Shown: positions 52,756-62,581, numbered from the stretch's first letter. The stretch is 64,000 nt of DNA from Neorhizobium galegae (GCF_017877055.1 NZ_JAGIPG010000006.1:62001-126000), one strand, 5' to 3'. Translations and numbers: made by a program. The notes: generated by a model not told the origin, from the letters alone.

Positions 52756-52974
52756 ATGCAAAACGCAGATAACGACAATTCGGAAACCACACCGGAAGAA
52801 GCTGCCCCCAGGAAGCCACTTTCCCCAGCCGCCCAGCGCGCCCTGAAGGAAGCCGAGGAACGCCGCCATGCAGCGGCCAAAGTCGAAATGCCCGAGGAAT
52901 TCGGCGGCCGCGGCGGCGCCGACCCCGCCCGCTTCGGCGACTGGGAGATCAACGGCCGGGCGATCGATTTTTAG
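52756..52974 (+). CDS. DUF1674 protein (succinate dehydrogenase assembly factor 4 type)
   Basis: 72 residues. The C-terminal GRGGADPARFGDWEINGRAI is the signature of the DUF1674/SDHAF4 family, which in mitochondria binds flavinylated SdhA and protects it before complex II assembly. The N-terminal part is charged and probably flexible. A similar role in bacterial SDH maturation is likely but not shown by context; no sdh genes are nearby. Confidence 0.85.
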   Translation: MQNADNDNSETTPEEAAPRKPLSPAAQRALKEAEERRHAAAKVEMPEEFGGRGGADPARFGDWEINGRAIDF

Positions 52975-53316
52975 CGAATCGGCGAATGATTCGCTCCCTA
53001 GGGATGGTAGGTTTACCGTTAGGAGCCGCCATCTAACCACACTTGTGGAAATGCAGAAAATCTCTTTAAATAAATAACTTAGGTGCTTACTTGCTCAAGC
53101 AAAGGCGGCCTACATCTGGGTGTGCTTGACTCTTTGCGTAGAATCCAACTTATTTCGAGTTGCAAATGAAAAACCGCCACCCCCGGCCAAGGAAAGTGAC
53201 GGTTTTGATTTTGTATCCCGCCCATTGTCGGGCGCGGGACACGGCACTTAAGCGACTCTATTGAGTCAGAATTTTTCGCTGTGGTCAAGCCCGACGCTTT
53301 TAGCACGGAGGCCATG
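52975..53316. other. AT-richer intergenic region with promoter-like and hairpin signals
   Basis: No gene. A promoter-like TTGACT (53126-53131) with an 18-base spacer and TTATTT (53150-53155) is followed by three hairpins: AAAACCGCCAC/GTGACGGTTTT (53170-53206, then GATTTT), TCCCGC/GCGGGA (53215-53238) and GACTC/GAGTC (53254-53267, then a T5 at 53271-53275). Base use is clearly more AT-rich than the neighbours. It may encode a small RNA or an attenuated leader for the next gene. Confidence 0.45.
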
Positions 53317-53526
53317 ATGGCTACTCGCGAATACCCCTCGTATTGGATGTATAAGGATAATCGCAACGAATGGCGTTGGAGGTATGATGCCTCCAACGCC
53401 GAGACGATCGCTGTAAGCAGTGAAGGCTACGTCAAAAGGTCTGATTGCCAGCGCGGCATCGACATTATGAAGGCATCCTACAATAGCCCTGTATGGCTGC
53501 CTTACGATCTTTTAGACGCCGCCTAA
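53317..53526 (+). CDS. DUF1508 (YegP-like) small protein
   Basis: 69 residues with the YegP fold signature YWMYKDNRNEWRWRYDASN, IAVSSEGYVKRSDCQRGID. DUF1508 proteins are small beta-alpha modules of unknown function, often duplicated; this one has a single repeat. GGAGG stands just before two tandem ATGs (53314 and 53317). Its codon use and AT content differ from the flanks, suggesting recent arrival. No operon partner is visible. Confidence 0.75.
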   Translation: MATREYPSYWMYKDNRNEWRWRYDASNAETIAVSSEGYVKRSDCQRGIDIMKASYNSPVWLPYDLLDAA

Positions 53527-53601
53527 CATAACATTGATGCCGCTGCGACCTTGCTCGTTGGCGGCCTCGTGGATAAGCAAATATTCCTATTGACATTGGT
53601 C

Positions 53602-54072
53602 ATGGATCGGAATTTATTCCTTTCCATGACCAATGCTCTTTTGTTTCTTACTGGCATCATCGCGGTGTTCACCACCGAAGCGAAAGCCCGTGACGAGATT
53701 TCCGGGCCGGTGGTGGCGGAAATCCTGCGGGTCATTGACGGCGATACGCTGCTGGTCGAAGCACAGCCCTGGCCGCAGCAGAAGATGGAAGTTTATGTGC
53801 GCATCCGCGGCATCGATGCGCCGGAACTGAAGTCGAAATGCGAGCGGATCCGCGAAGCGGCGTTCGATGCGCACCGTGCGCTTGAAGCATTGACCGCAAC
53901 ATCACGCAAAATTCAGCTTACCCATATTTCCGGCGACAAATATTTCGGCCGCATCGTCGCCGACGTCGTGCTCCCCGATGGCCGCAACGCCGGGCACGAC
54001 CTGCTGCTGGCAGGTCTGGTGCAGACCTATGACGGCGGGCGCAAGCCGCAGCAGGTCTGCGACACGAACTGA
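53602..54072 (+). CDS. Thermonuclease (SNase-like) family protein
   Basis: 156 residues. A signal-type hydrophobic start (NALLFLTGIIAVFTT, likely cut after EAKA) precedes an SNase domain: VIDGDTLLVEA, VYVRIRGIDAPELKSKCE and KYFGRIVADVVL, with the Asp/Arg/Glu active-site pattern. It is probably an exported Ca2+-dependent nuclease, though many bacterial SNase proteins have no shown activity. The start is uncertain: TTG 53551, ATG 53602 and ATG 53626 share the frame without a clear ribosome site. Confidence 0.82.
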   Translation: MDRNLFLSMTNALLFLTGIIAVFTTEAKARDEISGPVVAEILRVIDGDTLLVEAQPWPQQKMEVYVRIRGIDAPELKSKCERIREAAFDAHRALEALTATSRKIQLTHISGDKYFGRIVADVVLPDGRNAGHDLLLAGLVQTYDGGRKPQQVCDTN

Positions 54073-54075
54073 AAA

Positions 54076-54103
54076 GGCCGCCCGGTTTCCCGAGCGGCCC
54101 TTT
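54076..54103. terminator. Terminator between the thermonuclease and acs genes
   Basis: GGCCGC (54076-54081) pairs with GCGGCC (54094-54099), followed by CTTT; the AAAA on the left serves the minus-strand acs message. Confidence 0.7.
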
Positions 54104-54110
54104 GGTTCGA

Positions 54111-56063
54111 TCAGCCCGCCTTGTTCTGGCGGTTGGCGATCAGGTCTTCCACGACAGCAGGATCGGCGAGCGTCGAGATATCCCCGAGCGAGCCGAAATC
54201 GTCCTCGGCGATCTTGCGCAGGATGCGGCGCATGATCTTGCCGGAACGGGTTTTCGGCAGGCCGGGCGCGAACTGGATCTTGTCGGGGGCCGCGATCGGG
54301 CCGATCTCCTGGCGGACATGCTTCACCAGTTCCTGGCGCAGCGCGTCATTGCCTTCATGGCCGGACATCAGGGTCACGTAGCAATAGATGCCCTGGCCCT
54401 TGATGTTGTGCGGATAACCGACGACCGCCGCTTCCGAGACAAGGTGGTGCGAGACGAGCGCCGATTCCACTTCCGCGGTGCCGAGCCGGTGGCCGGAAAC
54501 GTTCAGCACGTCGTCGACGCGGCCGGTGATCCAGTAATAACCGTCCTCGTCACGCCGGCAGCCGTCGCCGGTGAAATATTTGCCCTTGTAGGTGGAGAAA
54601 TAGGTCTGGATGAAGCGCTCGTGGTCGCCATAGACCGTGCGCATCATGCCAGGCCAGGCGTCGCTGATGCAGAGATTGCCGTCGGCCGCCCCTTCCAGCA
54701 CCTTGCCCTCGTTATCGACCAGTTCCGGCTTCACGCCGAAGAACGGCTTGGTCGCCGAACCCGGCTTCAGGTCGGTGGCGCCCGGCAGCGGAGTGATCAT
54801 GTGGCCACCGGTTTCCGTCTGCCACCAGGTATCGACCACCGGGCAGCGCTTGTCGCCGACCACGTTGTAATACCATTCCCAGGCTTCCGGATTGATCGGC
54901 TCGCCGACCGTGCCGAGCAGGCGCAGGCTTTCGCGCGAGGAGCGCTTCACGAATTCGTCGCCGGCACCCATCAGCGAACGAATCGCCGTCGGCGCGGTGT
55001 AGAAGATGTTGACCTTGTGCTTGTCGATGATTTCCCAGAAACGGCCCTGGTCCGGGAAATTCGGCACGCCTTCGAACATCAGCGAGGTGGCGCAGTTCGC
55101 GAGCGGCCCGTAGACGATGTAGGAATGCCCGGTCACCCAGCCCACATCCGCCGTGCACCAGTAGATGTCGCCGTCATGGTAGTCGAACGTGTATTCGTGG
55201 GTCATCGCCGCGAAGACGAGGTAACCGCCGGTCGTGTGCAGCACGCCCTTCGGCTTGCCGGTGGAGCCTGACGTGTAGAGGATGAACAGCGGATCCTCCG
55301 CCTTCATCTTAACCGGCTCGCAATGTTCCTTCACCGTGGCGATTTCCTGGTGATACCAGAGATCGCGGCCGGGCGCCCAGCCGGTCTTGCCGCCGGTACG
55401 GCGCACCACCACGACCTTGTTGACGATCACGTGCTGGCGGGCCGCGATATGGATCGCAGTATCGGTATTGTCCTTGAGCGGCACCGGCTTGCCGCCGCGC
55501 ACGCCCTCGTCGCAGGTGATCACGAAAGTGGACTGGCAGTCGATGATACGGCCGGCAAGCGCTTCCGGCGAGAACCCGCCGAACACGACCGAATGCACGG
55601 CGCCGATACGGGCGCAGGCGAGCATCGCATAGGCCGCTTCCGGGATCATCGGCATGTAGATGGTGACGCGGTCGCCCTTCTTGACGCCGTGCTTCTTCAG
55701 GACGTTCGCCAGTCGGCAGACCTGATCGTAAAGCTGGTTATAGGTGATCTTCTTGTCGATATAGGGATTGTCGCCCTCCCAGATCAGCGCCGTGCGCTCC
55801 CCATGGGTCTTCAGGTGGCGGTCGATGCAATTGTAGGAAACGTTGGTAAGGCCATCCTCGAACCACTTGATCGAGACCTTGCCCTTGAAGGAGGTGTTCT
55901 TGACTTTCGTGTAGGGCTTGAACCAGTCGATGCGCTTGCCGTGCTTGCCCCAGAACTTGTCCGGATCCTCGACGCTCTCCTCGTACCACTTTTCGTATCT
56001 GTCCTTGTCGATGAGCGCTTTTGCTTTGGCAGACTTGAGGACCGGGTAGACTTTTTCGGACAT
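54111..56063 (-). CDS. acs: Acetyl-CoA synthetase
   Basis: 650 residues, the normal length. Adenylate-forming motifs are present: FILYTSGSTGKPKGVLHTTG, WWQTETGGHMITPLPG, and the C-terminal LPKTRSGKIMRR with the catalytic Lys that is the usual acetylation target. It converts acetate, ATP and CoA to acetyl-CoA. ATG 56063 follows GGGAGG. It diverges from trcR; an in-frame extension to 56168 has no ribosome site. Confidence 0.96.
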   Translation of the reverse strand: MSEKVYPVLKSAKAKALIDKDRYEKWYEESVEDPDKFWGKHGKRIDWFKPYTKVKNTSFKGKVSIKWFEDGLTNVSYNCIDRHLKTHGERTALIWEGDNPYIDKKITYNQLYDQVCRLANVLKKHGVKKGDRVTIYMPMIPEAAYAMLACARIGAVHSVVFGGFSPEALAGRIIDCQSTFVITCDEGVRGGKPVPLKDNTDTAIHIAARQHVIVNKVVVVRRTGGKTGWAPGRDLWYHQEIATVKEHCEPVKMKAEDPLFILYTSGSTGKPKGVLHTTGGYLVFAAMTHEYTFDYHDGDIYWCTADVGWVTGHSYIVYGPLANCATSLMFEGVPNFPDQGRFWEIIDKHKVNIFYTAPTAIRSLMGAGDEFVKRSSRESLRLLGTVGEPINPEAWEWYYNVVGDKRCPVVDTWWQTETGGHMITPLPGATDLKPGSATKPFFGVKPELVDNEGKVLEGAADGNLCISDAWPGMMRTVYGDHERFIQTYFSTYKGKYFTGDGCRRDEDGYYWITGRVDDVLNVSGHRLGTAEVESALVSHHLVSEAAVVGYPHNIKGQGIYCYVTLMSGHEGNDALRQELVKHVRQEIGPIAAPDKIQFAPGLPKTRSGKIMRRILRKIAEDDFGSLGDISTLADPAVVEDLIANRQNKAG

Positions 56064-56302
56064 GAACACCTCCCTGAATTGGCACGCATGACGACGCATC
56101 GAGCCGTCAGCGATATGTGCCGCATTCATAACAGGTGAGGCAAGGGCGGCAATTAGACAAACGTTCATCCGGGCAGCGACGATCTCGCTTCAAAGATTTG
56201 CAATTCCGTCCCAATTCGATTATAGGGCGGTAAATTCCCGGAAATTGTGGTTGATACCCACGGCCCGCGACACCGGCGCGGACGGACAGAGGACCTATAC
56301 CC

Positions 56303-57019
56303 ATGGCTCAACAATTGCTCATGCCGAAGGCGACCGCTGTATGGCTGGTCGACAATACCGCACTTTCCTTTGATCAGATCGCCAACTTCTGCAAGCTTCA
56401 CCCGCTCGAGGTGAAGGCCATTGCTGATGGCGAAGCGGCGCAGGGCATCAAGGGCCTGGACCCGATCGCCACCGGCCAGCTTTCACGCGACGAGATCGAG
56501 CGCGGCGAAAAGGACATCAATCACAAGCTGAAACTTTCCGAGCCGAAGGTTCGCGTGCCCGAATCGAAGCGCCGCGGCCCGCGTTACACCCCGGTCTCCA
56601 AGCGCCAGGATCGCCCCAACGCCATTCTCTGGCTGGTCCGCAACCATCCGGAACTGAAAGACGCGCAGATTTCCCGCCTCGTCGGCACCACCAAGTCGAC
56701 GATCGAGCAGATCCGCGAGCGCACCCACTGGAACTCGACCAACCTGACGCCGATGGATCCGGTCACGCTTGGCCTCTGCAGCCAGATCGACCTCGACCTT
56801 GAAGTCGAACGCGCCTCCAAGGGCCGTCCGCTGCCGACCGCCGCCGAACTCGGCGCTTCCCTGCAGCCGGCGGCCGAAACCGAAAACCTCGGCTTCAGCT
56901 ATCGCAATGAGCGCGAGGAAGAGAAGGAAAAGGAGATCGACGCGGACGCCGTGTTTGCCAAGCTCTCGTCGCTCAAGTCTACCCGTCGCGACGACGACGA
57001 GGAAGACGACCGCTTCTGA
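56303..57019 (+). CDS. trcR: Cell cycle transcriptional regulator TrcR (DUF1013)
   Basis: 238 residues. The DUF1013 domain opens with MPKATAVWLVDNTALSFDQI and contains two helix-turn-helix-like repeats (ALSFDQIANFCKLHPLEV and LKDAQISRLVGTTKSTIEQI), ending in an acidic tail. In Caulobacter TrcR is associated with RNA polymerase and transcription of cell-cycle genes, and the family is nearly confined to alphaproteobacteria. It stands between the two acyl-CoA synthetase genes with its own terminator at 57041-57073. Confidence 0.9.
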   Translation: MAQQLLMPKATAVWLVDNTALSFDQIANFCKLHPLEVKAIADGEAAQGIKGLDPIATGQLSRDEIERGEKDINHKLKLSEPKVRVPESKRRGPRYTPVSKRQDRPNAILWLVRNHPELKDAQISRLVGTTKSTIEQIRERTHWNSTNLTPMDPVTLGLCSQIDLDLEVERASKGRPLPTAAELGASLQPAAETENLGFSYRNEREEEKEKEIDADAVFAKLSSLKSTRRDDDEEDDRF

Positions 57020-57040
57020 TCGACCCATTTCGATTGCACG

Positions 57041-57073
57041 AAGAAAGCCCCGGAAACGATCCGGGGCTTTCTT
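57041..57073. terminator. Bidirectional terminator between trcR and prpE
   Basis: AAGAAAGCCCCGGA (57041-57054) pairs perfectly with TCCGGGGCTTTCTT (57060-57073). A/T flanks on both sides suit both convergent genes. Confidence 0.92.
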
Positions 57074-57076
57074 CGT

Positions 57077-59008
57077 TCAGGCGCTCTGTTTCAGGCCGTT
57101 GCCTTCGCGGGCATAACCGTTGGCCTTCAGGATCGCGGTGATCTCGTCCAGCACCGTCGCATCCTCGATCGTCGCCGGCATTTTCCACGGCATGTCGTCG
57201 GCGATCTTCTGCATCGTGCCGCGCAGGATCTTGCCGGATCGGGTCTTGGGCAGCTTGTGCACCACCATCACCGTCTTGAACGCCGCGACCGGGCCGATCT
57301 CGTTGCGCACCAGCGCGGCGACTTCCCGGGCGATATCAGAGGTTTCCCGTGAAACATGGTTCTTCAGCACCATAAAGCCGCACGGGATCTGCCCCTTGGT
57401 CGCATCATGGACGCCGATCACGGCGCATTCGGCGACATCGGGATGTTTGGCACAGACTTCCTCCATCGCCCCGGTCGAGAGCCGGTGGCCGGCGCAGTTG
57501 ATGATGTCGTCGGTGCGTGCCATCACGAAGATATAGCCGTCCTCGTCCATCATCCCGGCATCGGCGGTCTTGTAATAGCCCGGGAACTCCTCGAGGCAGG
57601 CCTCGCGGAACCGCTGGTCGGCATTCCAGAAACTGACCAGGCAGCCGGGCGGCAGCGGCAGCTTGATGACGATATTGCCGAGCGTTCCGCGCGGCACCGG
57701 ATGCCCTGCATCGTCCAGAACATCGAGCGCATAACCGGGCATCGGCCGCGTCGGAGAGCCGTGCTTGACCGGCATCAGCCCGAGCCCGACCGTGTTGGCG
57801 GCAACCGGCCAGCCGGTCTCCGTCTGCCACCAGTGATCGATCACCGGGATCTTCAGCTTCTGCTCGGCCCATTTCAGGGTTTCCGAATCTGCCCGTTCGC
57901 CGGCGAGGAACAGCGCCCGCATGCCGGTCAGGTCGTATTTCTCGACCAGTTCCCCGTCCGGATCGTCACGGCGGATAGCGCGAAAAGCCGTCGGCGCGGT
58001 GAACAGCACTTTCACGTCATGATCGGCGACGACGCGCCAGAACGTGCCCGCATCGGGCGTGCCGACGGGCTTGCCCTCGAAGATGACGCTGGTATTGCCG
58101 GTCAGAAGCGGCGCGTAGACGATGTAGGAATGGCCGACCACCCAGCCGATGTCCGAAGCCGTCCAGAACACCTCCCCCGGCTTGACGCCGAAAATGTTCT
58201 CCATGCTCCAATGCAACGCCACCATGTGCCCGCCATTGTCGCGTACGACCCCCTTGGGCTGGCCCGTAGTCCCGGACGTGTAGAGGATGTAGAGCGGATC
58301 GGTCGCCATGACCGGCACGCATGGCATATCCCGGCCCCGCGCCCCTTCAATGGTCTTTGAGAAATCCAGCTCTCCCCGCTCCGGCCGCAGCTCCGCCTGG
58401 AGTTGCTCGCGCTGCAGGATAAGGCAATGTTTCGGCTTCACCCGCGCAAGCTCGATCGCCTGGTCGATCAGGGGCTTGTAGGCAACCACCCGGCCCGGTT
58501 CCAGGCCGCAGCTCGCGCCGATCACCAGTTTCGCTTCCGAATCGTTCAGTCGTGCCGCCAGCTCCTGCGCCGCAAACCCACCGAACACCACGGAATGTAC
58601 CGCCCCGAGCCGCGCGCAGGCCAGCATCGAAAAAATCGCTTCCGGTACCATCGGCATGTAGATGACGACGCGGTCGCCTTTTTCGATGCCGAGATCCTGC
58701 ATGGCCGCGGCAATCGCCTTCACCTCGTCGAGCACTTCGGCATAGGTGAAAGCCTTCTGCTTGCCGGTCATGGCGCTGTCGTGGATGAAGGCGCGCCGCC
58801 CGCCGCGACCGGCCGCCACATGCCGGTCGAGGCAGTTGTAGCAGGTATTGGTCTCGCCGCCGGTAAACCAGCGGCCGTAGACGCCCTGATCACCGTCGAA
58901 AGCCTTCTCCGGCTCTTTGAACCAGTCGATGGCGGTGGAAGCGCTTTTCCAGAACCCTTCCGGATCCTGTTGCCAGCCCTCATAAACGTCGAAATAGCGG
59001 CTTTGCAT
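57077..59008 (-). CDS. prpE: Propionyl-CoA synthetase (PrpE-type acyl-CoA synthetase)
   Basis: 643 residues of the acetyl/propionyl-CoA synthetase family: LYILYTSGTTGQPKGVV, HWWQTETGWPVAANTVGLG and LPKTRSGKILRGTMQ with the catalytic Lys. The N-terminus (QSRYFDVYEGWQQDPEGFW) and RDNGGHMVALHWSM segment fit PrpE rather than Acs. It activates propionate and related short acids. ATG 59008 has GGGAGG five bases upstream; a GTG at 59014 is less likely. No 2-methylcitrate genes are visible nearby. Confidence 0.9.
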   Translation of the reverse strand: MQSRYFDVYEGWQQDPEGFWKSASTAIDWFKEPEKAFDGDQGVYGRWFTGGETNTCYNCLDRHVAAGRGGRRAFIHDSAMTGKQKAFTYAEVLDEVKAIAAAMQDLGIEKGDRVVIYMPMVPEAIFSMLACARLGAVHSVVFGGFAAQELAARLNDSEAKLVIGASCGLEPGRVVAYKPLIDQAIELARVKPKHCLILQREQLQAELRPERGELDFSKTIEGARGRDMPCVPVMATDPLYILYTSGTTGQPKGVVRDNGGHMVALHWSMENIFGVKPGEVFWTASDIGWVVGHSYIVYAPLLTGNTSVIFEGKPVGTPDAGTFWRVVADHDVKVLFTAPTAFRAIRRDDPDGELVEKYDLTGMRALFLAGERADSETLKWAEQKLKIPVIDHWWQTETGWPVAANTVGLGLMPVKHGSPTRPMPGYALDVLDDAGHPVPRGTLGNIVIKLPLPPGCLVSFWNADQRFREACLEEFPGYYKTADAGMMDEDGYIFVMARTDDIINCAGHRLSTGAMEEVCAKHPDVAECAVIGVHDATKGQIPCGFMVLKNHVSRETSDIAREVAALVRNEIGPVAAFKTVMVVHKLPKTRSGKILRGTMQKIADDMPWKMPATIEDATVLDEITAILKANGYAREGNGLKQSA

Positions 59009-59113
59009 CTGCACCTCCCGTCACATGAGCACAGCCCGGAAAGGCAATCTAGGGTGCTCCGGAGGTGCGGGAAAGCCCGACGAAAGCGCTAGGCACTTGG
59101 CAAACGTCTATTT

Positions 59114-59773
59114 TCAGCGCGAGCCGAAGATGGCTGAGCCGACGCGAACGCTGGTCGCGCCGAACTCCACGGCCGTCTCGAAATCACCCGACATCCCCAT
59201 CGAGAGCTTTTCGACGCCGCATTCCTTCGCGAGCTTGGCGAGCAGCGCGAAATGCGGCCCCGGATTTTCCTCGGCCGGCGGAATGCACATCAACCCTTCG
59301 ATCGAAAGCCCGAGCTCGTTGCGGCAGAGATCCACGAATGCGACGGTTTGCTTCGGCTCGATGCCCGCCTTTTGCGGCTCCAGACCGGTATTGACCTGTA
59401 CATAAAGCTTTGGCGCCTTGCCCTGCTTGCTGATCTCGTCGGCAAGCGCCCGGGCGATCTTTTCTCGGTCCACCGTTTCGATGACATCGAACAGCGCCAC
59501 GGCATCCGCCGCCTTGTTGGATTGCAACGGCCCGATCAGATGCAGCTCGAGATCCGGCGTCTCAACCTTCAGCTCCGGCCATTTGCCCTGGCTTTCCTGC
59601 ACGCGGTTTTCGCCGAACGCCCGCTGCCCGGCGGCGATCACCGGGCGGATGTCTTCCGCATCGAACGTCTTCGACACCGCCACGAGCGTCACCGACCCCA
59701 CAGGTCGCTTCGACAAGCGTTCCGCCTTCCCGATCCGTGCCTTCACATCCCGCAGCCGTTCTTCGACGCTCAT
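59114..59773 (-). CDS. YggS family PLP-binding protein
   Basis: 219 residues, a single-domain alanine-racemase-like barrel. The PLP Lys is in LVAVSKTF; FGENRVQE, LHLIGPLQSNKA and GMSGDFETAVEFGATSVRVG follow. YggS/PLPBP proteins have no known catalysis and keep PLP and amino-acid/keto-acid balance. It diverges from leuS across about 180 bases. Confidence 0.94.
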   Translation of the reverse strand: MSVEERLRDVKARIGKAERLSKRPVGSVTLVAVSKTFDAEDIRPVIAAGQRAFGENRVQESQGKWPELKVETPDLELHLIGPLQSNKAADAVALFDVIETVDREKIARALADEISKQGKAPKLYVQVNTGLEPQKAGIEPKQTVAFVDLCRNELGLSIEGLMCIPPAEENPGPHFALLAKLAKECGVEKLSMGMSGDFETAVEFGATSVRVGSAIFGSR

Positions 59774-59950
59774 GGCAATACCTTCCGCTTTTCTTGCAAG
59801 CCCAGCGCTTAGCCCTCATATAAGGCTCTGCCAAGGGTGTTTCGCCCTAAACTTGACCTTTCCCGACCCCGTAAAACTTGACGCTTGCGGGGTTTCATGG
59901 TGAAGGTCTCGCCCGACTCCTAGATCTTATTTTCCCGGAATATCATTGAA

Positions 59951-62581
59951 ATGGCGACTGAACGTTATAATCCGCGCGATGCCGAGCCCCGTTGGCAGCA
60001 GACCTGGAACGATGCCAAGGTTTTCGAAACCGACAACAGCGATCCGCGCGAAAAATACTACGTTCTGGAGATGTTTCCCTATCCGTCGGGGCGCATCCAC
60101 ATGGGCCATGTGCGCAACTACGCCATGGGCGATGTCGTGGCCCGCTACAAGCGCGCCCGCGGTTTCAACGTCCTGCACCCGATGGGCTGGGACGCTTTCG
60201 GCATGCCGGCTGAAAACGCCGCCCGCGACAACAAGGTGCATCCGAAGACCTGGACCTACCAGAACATCGAATCCATGAAGGCACAGCTGAAGGCCATGGG
60301 CCTGTCGCTCGACTGGAGCAGAGAATTCGCCACCTGCGACGTCGAATATTACCAGCAGCAGCAGCACCTCTTCCTCGACATGATGGAAAAGGGCCTGGTC
60401 TACCGCAAGCAGTCCAAGGTCAACTGGGACCCGGTCGACCAGACGGTTCTCGCCAACGAACAGGTGATCGACGGCCGCGGCTGGCGCTCAGGTGCCTTGG
60501 TGGAACAGCGCGACCTGGTGCAGTGGTTCTTCAAGATCACCGATTTCAGCCAGGATCTGCTGGACTCGCTCGACACCCTCGACCAATGGCCGGAAAAGGT
60601 CCGGCTGATGCAGAAGAATTGGATCGGCCGCTCCGAAGGCCTGACGGTCCGCTGGGAAATCGTCGGCTCGACGGCACCCGCCGGCGAAAGCGAGGTCGTG
60701 GTCTATACGACCCGCCCCGACACGCTGTTCGGTGCCTCCTTCCTGGCGATCGCCACCGACCATCCGCTGGCCAAGGCGGCCGCAGCACAGAATCCGGCTA
60801 TCGAAGCTTTTGCCGAAGAATGCCGCCATCACGGAACCTCGCTCGCGGCATTGGAGACGGCCGAGAAGAAGGGCATAGACACAGGCATCCGCGTCAGGCA
60901 CCCGCTCGATCCCTCCTGGGAGCTGCCGGTCTATGTCGCCAATTTCGTGCTGATGGATTACGGCACCGGCGCCATCTTCGGCTGCCCGTCCGGCGACCAG
61001 CGCGACCTGGATTTCGCCCGCAAATACGGCCTGCCGGTCGTTCCGGTCGTCATGCCTAAGGACGGCGATGCCGCGACCTTTACCGTCGGCGACACCGCTT
61101 ATGTCGATGACGGCGTGATGATCAATTCGCGCTTCCTGGACGGCATGACGACGGACGAAGCCTTCGAGACCGTCGCCAACCGCCTGTCGGAAACGCTGGT
61201 CGGCAACATGCCGCAGGGCGAGCGCAAGGTAAACTTCCGCCTGCGCGACTGGGGCATTTCCCGCCAGCGCTACTGGGGCTGCCCGATCCCGGTCATCCAT
61301 TGCGATGACTGCGGCGTCGTGCCAGTGCCGAAGGCGGACCTGCCGGTGAAGCTGCCGGACGACGTCACCTTCGACCTGCCGGGCAATCCGCTCGACCGGC
61401 ATCCGACCTGGCGCCATGTCGCCTGCCCGCAATGCGGCAAGGATGCTCGCCGCGAGACAGACACAATGGATACGTTCGTCGATTCGAGCTGGTACTTCAC
61501 CCGCTTCACGGCGCCCTGGGAAAAGAACCCGACCGATCCCACCGTCGCCAATCGCTGGCTGCCGGTCGACCAGTATATCGGCGGCATCGAGCACGCGATC
61601 CTGCATCTGCTCTATTCGCGCTTCTTCACCCGCGCTATGCGCGAAACAGGCCACGTGGATGCCAAGGAGCCCTTCAAGGGCCTCTTTACGCAAGGCATGG
61701 TCGTGCACGAGACCTATCGCCGCGGCTCCGGTCCGAACGGCGAATGGGTCGCTCCGGCTGATATCAAGATCGAGGAGATCGACGGCAAACGCCGCGCCAC
61801 CATGCTGAAGGGTGGCGAGGAAGTGACGATCGGCTCGATCGAGAAGATGTCGAAGTCGAAGAAGAACGTCGTCGATCCCGACGATATCATCGCCTCTTAC
61901 GGTGCCGATACCGCTCGTTTCTTCGTGCTGTCCGACTCTCCGCCGGACCGCGACGTCATCTGGTCGGAAGCCGGCGTGGAGGGCGCACATCGTTTCACGC
62001 AACGTCTGTGGCGGCTGATTTCCGAGGCCGCCGAAAACCTGGTCGGCGTCGATCCTGCGCCGGCTAAGGACGGTGAGGCATTGGCGATCTCCCAGCTCGC
62101 TCACAAGACGCTGAAGGCGGTTCAGGGCGATTATGACAAGCTTTCATTCAACAAAGCCGTGGCGCGCATCTATGAACTCGTGAACGCACTTGCCGCGCCG
62201 CTTGGCCGGGTCGCAGCCGGGGAGGGTGATACCGCCTATCGCGCTGCCGTTCGCAATGCCTCGGAGATCCTGATTCAGCTGGTGGCGCCCATGACACCGC
62301 ATTTGGCCGAAGAATGCTGGGCGACCCTCGGCAACAAGCAGTTGCTCTCCCTGGCTCCCTGGCCGGACTATGACGAAACCCTCGTCATCGAGAACGAAGT
62401 CACACTGCCGGTCCAAATCAACGGCAAGAAGCGCGGCGAATTGACAATCGCGCGCGACGCGGATCAAAGTGCGGTCGAAGCTGCGGTTCTGGCGCTGGAT
62501 GCGGTCAAGGCGGCACTTGAAGGCCGGGCGCCGAAGAAAGTCATCGTCGTCCCACAGAGGATCGTAAACATTGTCGTTTGA
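59951..62581 (+). CDS. leuS: Leucyl-tRNA synthetase
   Basis: 876 residues, complete. Class Ia signatures: the HIGH-type motif in YPSGRIHMGHVRNY near residue 45, an editing (CP1) domain with TTRPDTLFGASFLAIATDHP, and KMSKSKKNVVDP. It charges tRNA-Leu with leucine. Its stop overlaps the TTG start of lptE by 11 bases, so leuS-lptE-holA form one operon, the standard order in many proteobacteria. Confidence 0.98.
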   Translation: MATERYNPRDAEPRWQQTWNDAKVFETDNSDPREKYYVLEMFPYPSGRIHMGHVRNYAMGDVVARYKRARGFNVLHPMGWDAFGMPAENAARDNKVHPKTWTYQNIESMKAQLKAMGLSLDWSREFATCDVEYYQQQQHLFLDMMEKGLVYRKQSKVNWDPVDQTVLANEQVIDGRGWRSGALVEQRDLVQWFFKITDFSQDLLDSLDTLDQWPEKVRLMQKNWIGRSEGLTVRWEIVGSTAPAGESEVVVYTTRPDTLFGASFLAIATDHPLAKAAAAQNPAIEAFAEECRHHGTSLAALETAEKKGIDTGIRVRHPLDPSWELPVYVANFVLMDYGTGAIFGCPSGDQRDLDFARKYGLPVVPVVMPKDGDAATFTVGDTAYVDDGVMINSRFLDGMTTDEAFETVANRLSETLVGNMPQGERKVNFRLRDWGISRQRYWGCPIPVIHCDDCGVVPVPKADLPVKLPDDVTFDLPGNPLDRHPTWRHVACPQCGKDARRETDTMDTFVDSSWYFTRFTAPWEKNPTDPTVANRWLPVDQYIGGIEHAILHLLYSRFFTRAMRETGHVDAKEPFKGLFTQGMVVHETYRRGSGPNGEWVAPADIKIEEIDGKRRATMLKGGEEVTIGSIEKMSKSKKNVVDPDDIIASYGADTARFFVLSDSPPDRDVIWSEAGVEGAHRFTQRLWRLISEAAENLVGVDPAPAKDGEALAISQLAHKTLKAVQGDYDKLSFNKAVARIYELVNALAAPLGRVAAGEGDTAYRAAVRNASEILIQLVAPMTPHLAEECWATLGNKQLLSLAPWPDYDETLVIENEVTLPVQINGKKRGELTIARDADQSAVEAAVLALDAVKAALEGRAPKKVIVVPQRIVNIVV

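Noticed and set aside
54111..56063. Riboswitch or sRNA upstream of acs/trcR
   Set aside because: The 239-base divergent region shows no conserved riboswitch motif or strong hairpin I could support.
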